A DNA stretch of 64,000 bases, taken from assembly GCA_010094045.1 (NCBI GenBank), contig ML986624.1:1-64000 (forward strand). Direction: 5' to 3'. Each line of letters begins with the position of its first letter. Positions within the stretch are counted from its first letter, which is position 1. The notes beneath the pieces are model-generated. The model searched no databases, was not told the DNA's origin, and saw only the letters and a program-made list of their open reading frames with translations. The stretch is from Lojkania enalia. Lineage: Eukaryota > Ascomycota > Dothideomycetes > Pleosporales. A program made the position numbers and the translations under genes. Of the stretch, positions 1 through 10,734 are shown in pieces.

Positions 1-1571
1 CGAAGACATCATAGAGCTGCTTTACGCTGACTAGGCTTGAGTATCGATGGATAGTGTTTCTTGCTCATGACGCAGTTTGTGAGAGTCGTTTTGCCACATA
101 CTGGTGCCTTTTGGGGGGGTGTTCGGCAGACGATAGAGGCTGGACTGTTTACTCCTTGCGAAGCATAGGGATTTGCGTGTCACAATTCTTGGCTAGTTTT
201 CAGCGCGTAATAGCGACTAGTGTACTCTCTTTGATGGAAAATTTCTCCGAGATCGTCTATTTCACGGGAATAACATAGCATTCTATTTGTTTAGGCTTTG
301 TGCTATGCGTGGTATACAGCAATGTCGGCGCGGACATGCTGCCGTAGGTACCTAGAACTGGACGGTTGACTTTTGTTGTTGTATCGGTGTAATGTAGCCG
401 AAGTCTTTTCGCCGACGGGGTGTAAAGTCGGGTTTCAAGGCGACTCTCGCATAGATGGTCGGGACTTCGTACAGCACGTCGTACTGACTGCTTGATATTG
501 ATATCGGTAGACTATGAAACACTCGCCCTTTCAATTTGTCTAGCAAGCCATATATGAAGGATAGATGTTAATCGTACGAACGTGCAGATTCAGTCACAAC
601 ATTGAAACTTACGGTGCAGATATCTTGATGAAGCTTGCTCGTCGTCCTACTATCCTTACTGGTGTAATTGTCAACTGGTTCGTCAGGCTACTGGCAGATC
701 AGTTCTGCGCGTCGGCTTTGTTATCTACCTATTTCGGATGGCGAATAGTTATTGCTCTTAGGTCAATCACGGGTGCCACGGGACTCTTTACATCCTCTAA
801 TGTGAACCATGGAGTTGAGCACAGTTGAGTTGCTCGCCGTTTCCCTCACCTCCAGTTACTTTAGCCGGCTCTTCCCAAATTCGAATCCTACTAGCAGAGC
901 TTCGGTGGAGCCTCTTCCAAGGGTCGTTCACAGAGTGCTGTCTGCCCTGTCTCCATAACAACAAGCTATTTTTCTAACGAAGCTTGTCGTCACCTATCAC
1001 TCTGCGGCATTGAGAATTGAGTATCGACGGATTTATCCTACTACTAGTCATCTTCAGTGAAAGCCCCTTGGTAACAGTGACGCCGACCGAGTCCTTCTGG
1101 CAGCTCTGGCTGGCTCTTTGATATTGAGCCCGAGGCTCCAGTCCCTGTTCCTCGGGTACTTTGCGCTGGAAATGAGTAGATTGATAGATGTTAATCTCTC
1201 CTTTAATGCCGTAGATGCTCAGCCGTTTCGCTCTTCACTTAATTTTCCAGTGGTGTCTTACGTCGTCATTCTGGTTCGCTTGCGCCCGTATCAGTGTTCT
1301 CTCGTCACCATCCCCGTCACCCACTCTGCTCTGGCACGCACCACACCTTTACCTTTCCACCAAGCCAACACGGCTTTTCACTAGCCTTCCATGCCCTTCT
1401 TCTGCCTACTTTCTATACACACTGACCCGCGCTAGTAGCGCACGGTCTCCTACATCTCCTCTATATAAAGAGGCCTCCCACCCCCGGACCACCCTTTCTC
1501 TTTCTCTCTCCACCCTTGATCGCCGCTACTAACCAACAGATGCTAATCATCTAGCTTTCCTTTCTTCCTCT

Positions 1572-1605
1572 TTTTCTTTCTTTCTTTCTTTCTTTCTTTC
1601 ATTCA
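1572..1605. repeat. (TTTC)n microsatellite
   Basis: A run of TTTC units, about seven copies, followed by ATTCATT and then by a T-rich tract to about 1630. It begins a strongly strand-asymmetric pyrimidine-rich block that continues to about 1800. Confidence 0.85.
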
Positions 1606-1675
1606 TTTTTTTAATTTTTTTTTTTTTTTCCTTCTATCTGTCTCTTGCTTTCATCTCTCTTCTGTCGTTCCTTCC

Positions 1676-1776
1676 ATCTATTTTCCTTCTGTCTAATTTC
1701 CTTCTATGTTCCTTCTTTCTCATTTCCTTCTATCTATTTTCCTTCTATCTATTTTCCTTCTGTCTATTTTCTGGCT
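1676..1776. repeat. 15-bp pyrimidine minisatellite
   Basis: Imperfect tandem copies of a unit close to TTTTCCTTCTATCTA. The last three copies (about 1732-1776) are nearly identical and the first ones are more diverged. It yields a low-complexity FPSIYFPSIYF peptide in one frame, which I regard as non-coding. Confidence 0.75.
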
Positions 1777-3080
1777 TTTCCATTTCTTTTCCTTCTCTTT
1801 GGGACCAGACACTACTTTTTAGGGAGGTCTGGACCGAGTTTGGCGGGTGAGTGGGCCGGCTCCTTGAAAGAGAAGAAGCTTGTATACAGTCAATATGATT
1901 TACTATTCTACCACATGAGACTTGTGCCTTGTAGCATTATGATGTGGCGCTGTGACCTTCGACCTTGCCAGCCCGCCTTTGATTGTGGTGTTGAGACGCG
2001 GTGAGCTGTTGTTTTGGTGTTGCTCGGTAAACAGCGACGACGCAAGCCGCCGGTCTGATGACGCACGCTTGGTGGTAATGTTTTTCTTTGTCGCGGCCTT
2101 GATTTTAGAGCCATGGTATCGTGCAGAGCTTCTCTGTGGCCTCGAGAAGTAGAGTTTGGCTGGCCATATGCCGCAAATGGCTCCGGTAGACTCGGCTCGC
2201 AGCACACAACTCTATGCCAGCACCAACGAGAAGCAGAACACTGGCAGCCGCGCGCTGATAGTATAGACTGGCGAAGCTTGCTACGGCCAAAGCATTCCAG
2301 CGTGTTGTAGACAGGGACGCGAGGCGCAGGGGATCTTCCAGGTGGCTGAAAGTCGATCCAGATACCCGCAGTGCTCTTGTGATCAACCCTTGACACTGGC
2401 ATCAAAGAAGACCAGGATGCTTGACGTCAATGCCAGGCCTATCATGACTATGCTGCTATCCCGCGCCAACAAAAGACTCTGGGCAGCAAGAGCGAGTTGG
2501 CAGGCTGAGTCCTGAATTAAACAACAGAGGACGGACTCTTGGCTCGACCAGCGCTTCCGCTACGGCCGTCTCGCTCGTTAGGTTTAAATCCTCGCCGAGG
2601 TAATTTGGATCGCGCGCTCACTCAATGTGTGGGTTCCCAGAGAGCTTAGTATGTGAAAAGTACAATGCAATGGCCGAGCATTCACGTGCTGAGGAGGAGA
2701 TGAAGTCGACGAGTCCATGACGCTTGCCAGATGCGGAATGGACAACCATGGGTAGTCCTAGCAGAAGCTTGCTCTCCACATTTCCAACTCGCCATCGGGC
2801 AACCAACGCCCACATTGGAACTGCCGACGTTTCTCGCCAGAGACGCCTAGCAGCGTGTAGATGCAATGGCTTCAAGCCGTCCCTCGCACCCGTCCCGGCC
2901 TCTTTCTTCCGCGTGCCACATGCAACCCTCTGCAACAGCGTTGAAACCTCCCCTCCTTGACCCGCCATCTAGCTGCCAGCCCCAGACACACTTCTATTGC
3001 CGGGGATTGCTTTCCAGAGCCGAGTAGCTTCACATTCCAGCGCACTCACCGCTGGCGCAGGCAGGCCTCTCCTCAACACC

Positions 3081-4597
3081 ATGACGACCGATCCGGCCTA
3101 CGTGGTTCCCCTGCTCATCAATGGCAAAGAAGTCATCACCGGCACCGCCTTCGACGTCACCTCGCCGGCCACCCACAAAGCAATATGGAAGGCTGCTTCC
3201 GCCTCGGTCGAGGATGCACAGTCGGCTGTCGACGCTGCCCAAGCCGCATTCAGGGCGTGGTCTAAAACCAAACCCGCAGCCCGCCGCAACATCTTCCTCA
3301 AGGCCGCCGACCTCCTCCAGTCTCGCGCCGAGGAATATGGCAAGTACATGATGCAGGAGACGGGAGCGGAGGCGGCGTTTAGCTCGGGCTTCAACGTGCC
3401 GCTTGCCGCCGAGATGATGAGGGATGTCGCGGGGAGGTGTAGCACCATCATGGGAAGCATACCCACTTGCGCGGATGAGGGCACGGCGGCGCTGGTCATT
3501 AAGGAGCCCTGGGGCGTAGTACTCGGGATCGCGCCCTGGAATGCGCCCTATATCCTCGGGACTCGCGCCGTGCTGTATGCTCTAGCCGCGGGGAATACGT
3601 GCATCCTTAAGGGATCCGAGCTCTCACCCCGCTGCTTCTGGGCCATTGGGACTGTGCTAAATGAGGCAGGTCTGCCCCCGGGTGCTATGAATGTTGTGTA
3701 CCATCAGCCGTCAGATGCGGCCGCGGTCACGACAGCATTGATCGAGCATCCAGCTGTGAAGAAGGTGAACTTTACTGGTTCCACGGCCGTCGGTCGTATA
3801 ATCGCGCAGACGGCCGGCAGGAACCTCAAACCCGTTCTCATGGAGCTTGGAGGCAAGGCGAGTGCTATTGTATTGGATGACGCCGACCTAAAGAAGGCGG
3901 CGACACACTGTGCGCTGGGAGCGTTCCTACACTCTGGTCAAATATGCATGGCCACGGAGCGAATTCTAGTGCACAAGCATGTCAAAGCGCAATTCGTTGA
4001 AGCTTTTAAAGGCGCATCAGAGGGTATCTTTGGCGGCGAGAAACCAGCTCCCGTCCTGGTTCAGTCTGCCGGCGTAGATAAGAACAAACGTCTAGTCTCT
4101 GAAGCGGTGAAGGCGGGCGCAAAGATCATCCATGGCGACCACGAAAAGGAGGAGTACCATCCGGAGACGAAGGAAGTATCGAAAACGAGGATGCGGCCGA
4201 TCATCGTCGATGGCGTAAACAAGAATATGGAGCTGTATCACACTGAATCATTCGGACCATCGGTGTCGCTCATCGAAATCTCGAGCGAGGACGAGGCGAT
4301 TCAAATTGCAAATGACACCGAGTATGGCCTCACGAGCGCGGTGTTCACAGAAAATTTAGCTAGGGGTATCAGGGTCGCGAAGCAGATTGAAAGTGGGTAT
4401 GTCAAGCTCTGAACCTCTCTCAGGCTGCGTAAGCTTGCTAATAGGGCTACAGTGCTGTCCATATTAACGCAATGACCGTACATGATGAGACGAATCTTCC
4501 GCATGGCGGTGCAAAAATGAGTGGCTGGGGGCGCTTCAATGGGAACTGGGGCCTCGAAGAATTCCTGCGGTTGAAAACTATTACGTACCAGGAGTAG
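3081..4597 (+). CDS. aldehyde dehydrogenase, salicylaldehyde/vanillin dehydrogenase-like
   Basis: NAD(P)-dependent oxidation of an aldehyde to its acid. Two exons, 3081-4396 and 4453-4597, with a 56-nt intron (GTATGT donor, CTAAT-like branch, CAG acceptor), giving 486 aa. I start at the ATG at 3081 (CAACACCATGAC context) because the frame upstream opens only at a TTG. Visible family marks are the FTGST cofactor loop near residue 231, the general-base Glu in ELGGK near 255, and the catalytic Cys in GQICMATER near 289. The C-terminus ([11 protein letters not shown], then FLRLKT) is reconstituted only after splicing, which supports the intron. Among ALDHs the wording resembles salicylaldehyde and benzaldehyde/vanillin dehydrogenases, so an aromatic aldehyde is the likely substrate; this is inference. 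There is no targeting signal, so it is probably cytosolic. It converges on the small secreted gene at 4956-5641. Confidence 0.9.
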
Positions 4598-4955
4598 CTC
4601 TACCCGAACTCGTTCCTGTATCTTTACAGAATATGATCAATCTAATCAGAGTATATGCCCGTCTCACTTCTCAAACCAGTCTACATAGTTCCAAATCTCA
4701 ATGATAGTGTCGAAATTATATTTTGCTATCAATTTTAGTAGCGTTAACTTTCCCCCTCAATTTTAGCACAAAGTATCTCCATTAACAACAACATACCCGA
4801 CTCGAATCTTTATCCTCGAACTCATTTACCTCACTCCACTCTCTCACTCTGTATCCTCGACGCCAACATGCCCCTATTACTACCATAATCTCCATCCATC
4901 TCATTACAACCCCTGAATCACCCTTTCCACAGCACATTCGTTTCAACGGATGTTT

Positions 4956-5641
4956 TTAGAGCTGAATGACGAGTTCTCCCGGTTCACAAACCATCGTCGT
5001 GTTACTATATAGCTCGCCGGCTTCCCAGTCAGGGTTATTCCAGACACTGGTTTCGCATTCAAGGTCTGGTTTTCCGGAACCGGAGGTTGTATATACGACG
5101 TCGCTGCATGAAACATAAGTATCAGCATTTTACTAATAAGCAAGGAAACAAACAAACAAACGAGCCTAAGAACAAGAAACCAGGCAACCCCCGTCAAGTC
5201 TAGACATGAGTGAAAAGCAAAATAGCACGAGACTCACCCTCCGGGACACATCCAGGTCGAATTCACAGCAATGACTCCACTTGCCGTATCATATGAGAAG
5301 CTCGTCTTCTTCCACTCCTCCCCACCCTCGGTCGCGCACTCAAAGGTCTCGAAGCCGTAGAAGATGCCCTGGGGATTCACGCTCGAGCCGCTGCATTCGG
5401 CCACGTAGTCGACCTGGTCGTTGGCGAAGGTGAAGGAGATGGTGCCGAGCTTGGGGCCCGAGGCCGAGGGGCTAGTGTATGTGTAATAGGAGGACAGGTC
5501 GATAGGAGAGAGCGTCCATTTTGGGTGCGTGGAGCCGCAGCTCGGAGATCCGGGTTGGGGAGGAGGTTGAGGGGCACCGCAGGCTGGTGCTGCCGCCGCG
5601 AAGGCGGGGAGGAGGGCGAGGAGAGAAGTTTTGGAGAACAT
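4956..5641 (-). CDS. small secreted protein (candidate effector-type)
   Basis: Exons on the minus strand are 5641-5238 and 5103-4956, separated by a 134-nt intron (GTGAGT donor, GCAG acceptor). The spliced product is 183 aa. Without splicing the frame stops straight after MCPGG, whereas the spliced frame continues for 48 residues to a TAA. Residues 1-20 form a signal peptide (MFSKTSLLALLPAFAAAAPA), followed by a short Pro-rich stretch and a beta-rich body with five Cys after the signal peptide plus two more in exon 2 (ECETSVW and MVCEPGEL). There is one clear N-glycosylation sequon (NSTW) and another in exon 2 (NTTM). The shape resembles fungal AA1-like (Alt a 1-fold) secreted proteins, but I cannot confirm that. 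Role unknown; probably extracellular. A TATAAAGG box lies about 125 bp upstream. Confidence 0.75.
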
Positions 5642-5764
5642 ATTGTTTAGCTGGTGGCAAGAAGCGATAGTGATGGTAACTAGCGAGTGGAGTTGTGCGG
5701 AGCGAGTGTGGGTTGGTGGTGTCTTGATACTGCGATGGGCTAGTAGAGAGGCGGAGCTGGGAAG

Positions 5765-5772
5765 CCTTTATA
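5765..5772 (-). promoter_or_regulatory. TATA box of the small secreted gene
   Basis: TATAAAGG on the minus strand, about 125 bp before the ATG at 5641. Spacing and orientation suit the core promoter of this gene. There is no transcript evidence. Confidence 0.5.
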
Positions 5773-7544
5773 GTTCTTGCGTCCCGATTTAAAAATTTCC
5801 TTCTATGAGCTCTGACTTGTGAATGACCTGTCTCTAGGAAAAATGGGCCATCGAGTCATCAGCCGACCAGCAATACAACGGCAACATACCACTCCATTCC
5901 CGTATAATTGCCACAACCTGGCAGAGTAGGATCCAAATCCCTTGTACGACTACTATTTATACTCCACGATCTACATAACTCCTTAGACTATTTCCACATA
6001 CAGGCATCCGCGTTTCCTGTTTTCTGCGGCTCCCGGGTCAAACGGCTTTTTGTTCGCAAACGGGAGACGGGAGATTGGCATGGGGTGCGTTGCCAAGAGG
6101 ATGCTGATGCTTAACAAGCGCCGATTATGCCGGATGCAGGAGCTTTCAATATAGATGACGTTCGGCATCACGAGACCTAACATCAAGTGCAGGCAATGAC
6201 CTCGGAAGAAATGATATTGCTGAGCGGCGAGAAACCTGGAATGTAAGTGAGTGGAGGACGCGGTATGAAGCGCACTGTCTTACGGTTTAGTACAAGGGGT
6301 GTACCGGCTGTGAGAATGGAAATTGTCAAATTTTTCCAAATTTCCTTCTCTATCAAATACTTGCCCAGTTTTAGATCAGCTAACCGCTCGTGCCACCCGG
6401 ACAGGGTCAGGACAGGCACGCAGAGTAGAAGGTGCGGGTTTGCTGTAGTCGTATACCACACAATGTCTAGCGGCACCTTCAAGACTTCAAGATTCCAACG
6501 GTGCATCTTAACTAGAATGCTACTCAAATCATTATTACATACTAAGTGAAAGGTGGGAGGCGAGGCCAGCGTTGCGATCCTCTGGGACCAACATTAAAAA
6601 CTCGTAGTATACGACCAGGGTCCAACGGACTTCAAAGCTTAGGGCTAGGATATTCTAATACAAAATTTTGGGGTAGGGCAAGTAGGCTCCGGTGCTTAGA
6701 TGTTAATATATTTGAGCGAACGACCGCTTTGTAGTCTCATTAAACAGGGAACTCGTCGAATAGAAGCGGAAGTCTGGTATGTGGTGACGAGGAAGACTTT
6801 TAGAATGTTAATAATATGTAGGAAATTAGAATATGTAAGAGTACACCAGCAAGAGATTTCTGAACGAAACTAAAATATGGCAAGTTACCCACTTACAATC
6901 CAGTGCCTAATGCCCGTCCCCTCGTATAAAAATTAAATAATCTAGCCCTTATCTTCAACTTCCATAGTGGCGCCACTAGTTCAACTCCTGCTTCTTCAAG
7001 CAAGTGGTCAGTGGTCTAGTAGCCGGATGGATGGCCACAAGCAAACTTCGCTGTTGCACATAAATCCTATCCACCAAAAAAAAATCTTGGCAGCGAAGCG
7101 AAGTAATTGGAAGCTACGGGGCCAGAACTAGAAGCATAAGCCAGTGGTGTCTGTCCCGGAATATATGAAACTCCCTATCCTTACATAAGATGAGATGACT
7201 TGCAAGTTCCCCTGATTTTTGGCCCCCCCCCCCCTTTGTTTTTTTTTTTTGTAGGTGCTTCTGCTCTACAGCGCAAGTGCTGGGGAAAAAATCGCTTAGA
7301 ACACCGACCCAGTTTGTCTTCCAATGCGTATACCGTGAACGCCATTATTCCAACCTAGTTATAGAAGATTAGGCCGTAACATGATTCCCCAACTACAGTT
7401 GAGGGGCGATAAATGGAAAAGACCAAAGATATTACGTTACACGACAGGCGCCCACGACGAAATCTCCAGTCAGACTCCAAGACTCCAGTGCCAACACCCA
7501 GAAAATGTGCCCTTGCTATGATACCCATACCCATGCCAAGCCTT
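5773..7544. other. intergenic, no supported gene
   Basis: AT-rich sequence between the secreted protein and the 217-aa gene. One minus-strand frame of about 107 codons from an ATG near 6506 down to 6183 is open but has no recognisable domain, and its antisense strand is equally open, so I do not call it. A C12 run (7223-7234) followed by a T12 run (7239-7250) lies near the right end. Confidence 0.55.
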
Positions 7545-8198
7545 CTACGGTAACTGCCTCTCCAGTTCTACACCAAGGACCCCAGCAAGCGTGGTTGAGA
7601 TCATATACTTGGCTTCCTCTTCATCCATTCCATTCGTCTGATCACTGCCATTCCACTTGATGCCGACGATCTTACCCGCGCCTTCTCCCTTTAGATCTAT
7701 TAAAACGAACAACTCGGCAATCTTGAACCCAGTCCAGCTTCGATGAAAATGCACCTTCAACTTCCCCGACTTGTCCGGTCCCTCGGAATATATGCACCAC
7801 TTATCCTCCATCTGCTGCGGGGCGAACCCCATGACCACTCTATATACTTGCTCAGGGTTGAGAAAGACGTTCCAGGCTACGGTGTGGATGTCGGGGGGTG
7901 AGTTGGGGAACGGCGAGACTTGCATGTCTGCGGCGACGACACGGATTGTGGGAAGTTGCGGGATTGTGGGTTTGGGCGGCTCTTCGACAGCTTGCATATG
8001 TGCGATGATCAAGTTGTTCTTGTTCTGGACTGGTATTGATTCCGTTGCACGCTTCTGCAGCCTATTGCGGACGTTCGGTCGCTGTTCTTCCGCCAGCCTT
8101 TTCGGACGTGCTTCCTTTCTCGAGAAGCGTCGCCATATTGAGGACGACCTCTTGATAAGAGAATGTGAAGGTTGTTGGGGCTCCATGGTTGCCAGCAT
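7545..8198 (-). CDS. conserved-looking hypothetical protein, 217 aa
   Basis: A single-exon frame with ATG at 8198; an alternative ATG at 8186 gives 213 aa. The first 60 residues are basic and look disordered (KRSSSIWRRFSRKEARPKR). From about residue 95 to the end there is a compact domain with regular hydrophobic spacing: residues DKWCIYSEGPDKSGKLKVHF, then a HRSWTGFKIAELFVLIDL strand pattern, then IVGIKWNGS and a C-terminal helix MISTTLAGVLGVELE. There is no signal peptide or membrane segment. I do not recognise a named family. Codon texture and the absence of low complexity argue for a real gene. Nothing in the neighbourhood suggests a job. Confidence 0.65.
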   Translation of the reverse strand: MLATMEPQQPSHSLIKRSSSIWRRFSRKEARPKRLAEEQRPNVRNRLQKRATESIPVQNKNNLIIAHMQAVEEPPKPTIPQLPTIRVVAADMQVSPFPNSPPDIHTVAWNVFLNPEQVYRVVMGFAPQQMEDKWCIYSEGPDKSGKLKVHFHRSWTGFKIAELFVLIDLKGEGAGKIVGIKWNGSDQTNGMDEEEAKYMISTTLAGVLGVELERQLP

Positions 8199-9016
8199 GT
8201 CTGATCACACCGAGTTGGCGGAGAAGGTCAAAAGGGGCATTTGCAGGTCAAGTATTTTCCCAGCTGGAAGTGGGCTGTGGAGCATTCAAGTGTAACCAGG
8301 GAGCTCAGCCGCATTTCTTTTTTAGGGGCCAATAAAGCCCCCGCCAAGACGAAGTGACGGGGGCCGGACCTGAGAGAGGGATGACGAGACTCCATGACAC
8401 GGTAATGATGGCGTGTCGAATCGCGATCTAGAGTGTTCAGGGGCAGAGCGGGGCGGTACCGAGAGGTGGGCCGTGGTGTTGAGTCCACTGTCTCCCTCCT
8501 ATCTGCTGCGACGATCCTCTGCACGGGCCACCAGCCCCTCCATGCAGGCCGAAACGCGAAACACAAAACACCATGGATACCCCTCCCTCCCGGATCATCT
8601 CGCCGATCTGCGTCTATCTACAGGTACATTAGACGTCAACTCTTGATTCTCCGTGCGCGAACCATGGTTCCCCTAGTCTGCTCCCGTCAACATGGATTCT
8701 TATTTGGCGATAGGGACACGTGGACATGCTGTATTCAGCGTGCAACCAAGCCAGGCTGTCCATGTAGGCATGCCTAAGCGCTAATTAACACCGAATCCAC
8801 ATCGGGATGTGCTGATCACTGCACCAATTGCTCCGCCGTGGCGTCTTGGGCGTGGTCGGCGCCCCATCCAAAAGTCCGAACCGTTCCCTGGCAACGTCTT
8901 ATTTGTGCGACTCTCTTTCTATCGCGAGTTGCGGGGTTGGTCTCAAGCATTTCCTATCGATAAGGCGCAGAGACGTCCTTTAGAGCAGGGTCTGGACTTG
9001 ATTCACCGAACATTGT

Positions 9017-9571
9017 TTGGACAAATCTGGTATCCCATATTTCGTAGCAGTAGCAGTTGCACCGCTTTCTTTCTCATTGTGCAGACACGTGTTGCCCCGC
9101 CCTCCAAGTCTATCAACTTTGCCGTTGCCATCCTCACTTGAAATTGTCTATCATATAATTCCCCATTGCCTCTTCTATCTCGATTACCGGCACCGGATAA
9201 GAATCATCTCATCCAATACCCTAATCAGCCTTCGGCGACCTCCAACCTCATCTCCCTTTTGTCCAGTCTGTCGAGAAGAATGGCGCACCTTGCCTATCCT
9301 TCCCCGCCAGAAAATTGCCCAGACGAAATGCAGCCGTATTTTCCGCAAGGAATGCCTAATTGAGTGGTACAGTAGCGTGTTTAATGCAAGGTGTCCTTAC
9401 TGTCGGTGTGATCTTAATGTCCGGGACCCTCTAACCTTCTATCGTAGTGAAATTAGACTAAGATATTGTCCCCAAAACATGAGAATCCCCCCATGTGAAT
9501 GTACCGGAACACCGTCCAAGGCTTGCTGCTCCAGATGCTCCAGTGATACGATGGACCAATGTTGTCTGTAA
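9017..9571 (+). CDS. degenerate RING-H2-like ORF with Cys-rich tail (partial or decayed)
   Basis: The open frame contains a RING-like block beginning at about 9260: CPVC, then KCSRIFRKECLIEW, then CPYCRCDL. This is the spacing of a RING-H2 E3-ligase zinc site. The canonical fungal core would carry His at the two places where Arg stands here (CSRIFRKEC), so one zinc pair is compromised. After the domain there is a Cys-rich tail of about 35 residues (CECTGTPSKACCSRC) before the stop. No ATG occurs in frame upstream of the domain; the frame opens only at a TTG at 9017, so either an upstream exon exists or the gene is broken. It could be a lineage-specific RING protein with altered ligands or a relic. 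The biochemical role as an E3 is doubtful. Confidence 0.4.
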   Translation: MDKSGIPYFVAVAVAPLSFSLCRHVLPRPPSLSTLPLPSSLEIVYHIIPHCLFYLDYRHRIRIISSNTLISLRRPPTSSPFCPVCREEWRTLPILPRQKIAQTKCSRIFRKECLIEWYSSVFNARCPYCRCDLNVRDPLTFYRSEIRLRYCPQNMRIPPCECTGTPSKACCSRCSSDTMDQCCL

Positions 9572-10139
9572 TGATCATATTGGCCATAATAATTGCGTCC
9601 GATTCCAGTAGGCAATTACTCTTGCAATAGTTTTATCTATAGCTTGGAATATTGTTTCAGCTTTGAACTGATCATTATGAGTTATATGTGGATATCTATT
9701 CGATTATCCGCTCAAAAGATGTCCTCTTAACCACAGTGGGTAAGAAGACGCTCTATTTCCTTTTTCTATCTCCTACGCTTTGCTTCTTAAAAACCAAATA
9801 GAATATATAGCTCTTCAAAATTGCACCTTATTCGACTCTTAATTCTAATTCTCCCGGCTATTACCTTACGTTGTAAATTGGCTTAACAACCTATCATAAA
9901 GATGCTTTCTGAATTCGAAATGCAGAGTCCAAGCTATCGGTTGGCCGTTGCTTACAACCCAAAAATATCGGACGAATTATCGTATCAGTCAAATTTCTAT
10001 AATACTACCAGAATACATCCCTAGATCCACTAAAGCGAGAACAAGAGGCCGCAAAATCTCGCAGACGATATAGCTATGCATACTCGATGCGGTATGGATA
10101 GGCTGTAGCTTGGACATTGCCGACGATCGCAAGGGCACT
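9572..10139. other. intergenic, nothing seen
   Basis: AT-rich spacer between the RING-like ORF and the end of the GFA gene. No frame, repeat or motif I can support. Confidence 0.6.
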
Positions 10140-10729
10140 CTATCCTTCAAGTTTCTTGCCACCTCGTGCGGTCTCGAATTGCACAACTCCCTCAAGTGTC
10201 TCTTCCCATTCATGCTTATGGGCCCCGAAGGCTTCCGCCTCCGGTGCAGGTATTCGAGGGAAAAGCCCCATTTTCAGAACCACCTTATCAGGGTACAATT
10301 CCGCTTCACTCATAATCGAACTACCGAATCCCATATTAGTGAAGTGACACTCTATCTGGAGTATACAATTCTACAAACTAGGACTACTATGAAAACGGGA
10401 GACTCTTACTTCCCATCAACTCCACAGAAACTTCGAACAACCTTCTTCCCACTTCCTGTTGCGTGATCGTCATACGACTTCAACGTTCCGTTCTTATCCT
10501 GTATTTCTACGGCACTCTTATCAATCGCAAAGTTGGCCGCGACATATGAACCTGAGGTCTTGCGGCAATTGGAGCAATGGCACAAGTGACCGCGCCGTTT
10601 CGTGAAGAGGTCGGGGTCGTGGATCGTCACAGTTATGCTGCCACAAAGACAGCTTCCCGACATACCTGAAGCGAATTCCGAAATAGGGTGGGCTTTTGGA
10701 TCTCCTGTGTAAGTTGGTTGCTGTGTCAT
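10140..10729 (-). CDS. GFA/CENP-V-fold zinc protein (glutathione-dependent formaldehyde-activating enzyme-like)
   Basis: Two exons on the minus strand, 10729-10410 and 10320-10140, with an 89-nt intron (GTAAGA donor, CTAAT branch 13 nt before the GGTAG acceptor). The product is 166 aa. The N-terminal half shows the family's zinc sites: SCLCGSITV, then HLCHCSNCRKTSGS around residues 48-60. After splicing the second site reads FCGVDGNSIMSE, where relatives usually have FCxxCGxP/S, so the second Cys is Asp here. Members of this Mss4-like fold include S-hydroxymethylglutathione synthase, but most fungal copies have no proven substrate. It is probably cytosolic, with no signal peptide. The C-terminal helix (HKHEWEETLEGVVQFETARGG) is well formed, which argues against a pseudogene. 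Confidence 0.8.
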
Positions 10730-10734
10730 TTTGG

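Larger units (their letters stand above)
1..2950. other. gene-free left end
   Basis: No open frame here has a recognisable domain, an ATG in good context or a plausible intron pattern. The open stretches are short and many begin only at GTG or TTG. The segment contains a pyrimidine-rich tract with TTTC repeats and a 15-bp minisatellite (annotated separately). The last few hundred bases before 3081 should include the promoter and leader of the aldehyde dehydrogenase. Nothing else is supported. Confidence 0.6.

Noticed and set aside
845..900. Sequence resembling a tRNA B-box (TTCGAATCC)
   Set aside because: No A-box at the right distance and no cloverleaf could be drawn by eye.
40..1040. Near-identical 16-mers (TTGAGTATCGAYGGAT) at about 40 and 1018, possible direct repeat ends
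   Set aside because: Similarity stops immediately on both sides, so it is too short to support an element boundary.
1908..2405. 165-codon open frame on the minus strand
   Set aside because: It is rich in Arg, Ser and Pro, has no domain, and overlaps several other open frames on both strands, which suggests composition rather than coding.
2997..3080. 28-residue N-terminal extension of the aldehyde dehydrogenase
   Set aside because: The upstream frame begins at TTG. The ATG at 3081 has good context and gives the usual family N-terminus and length.
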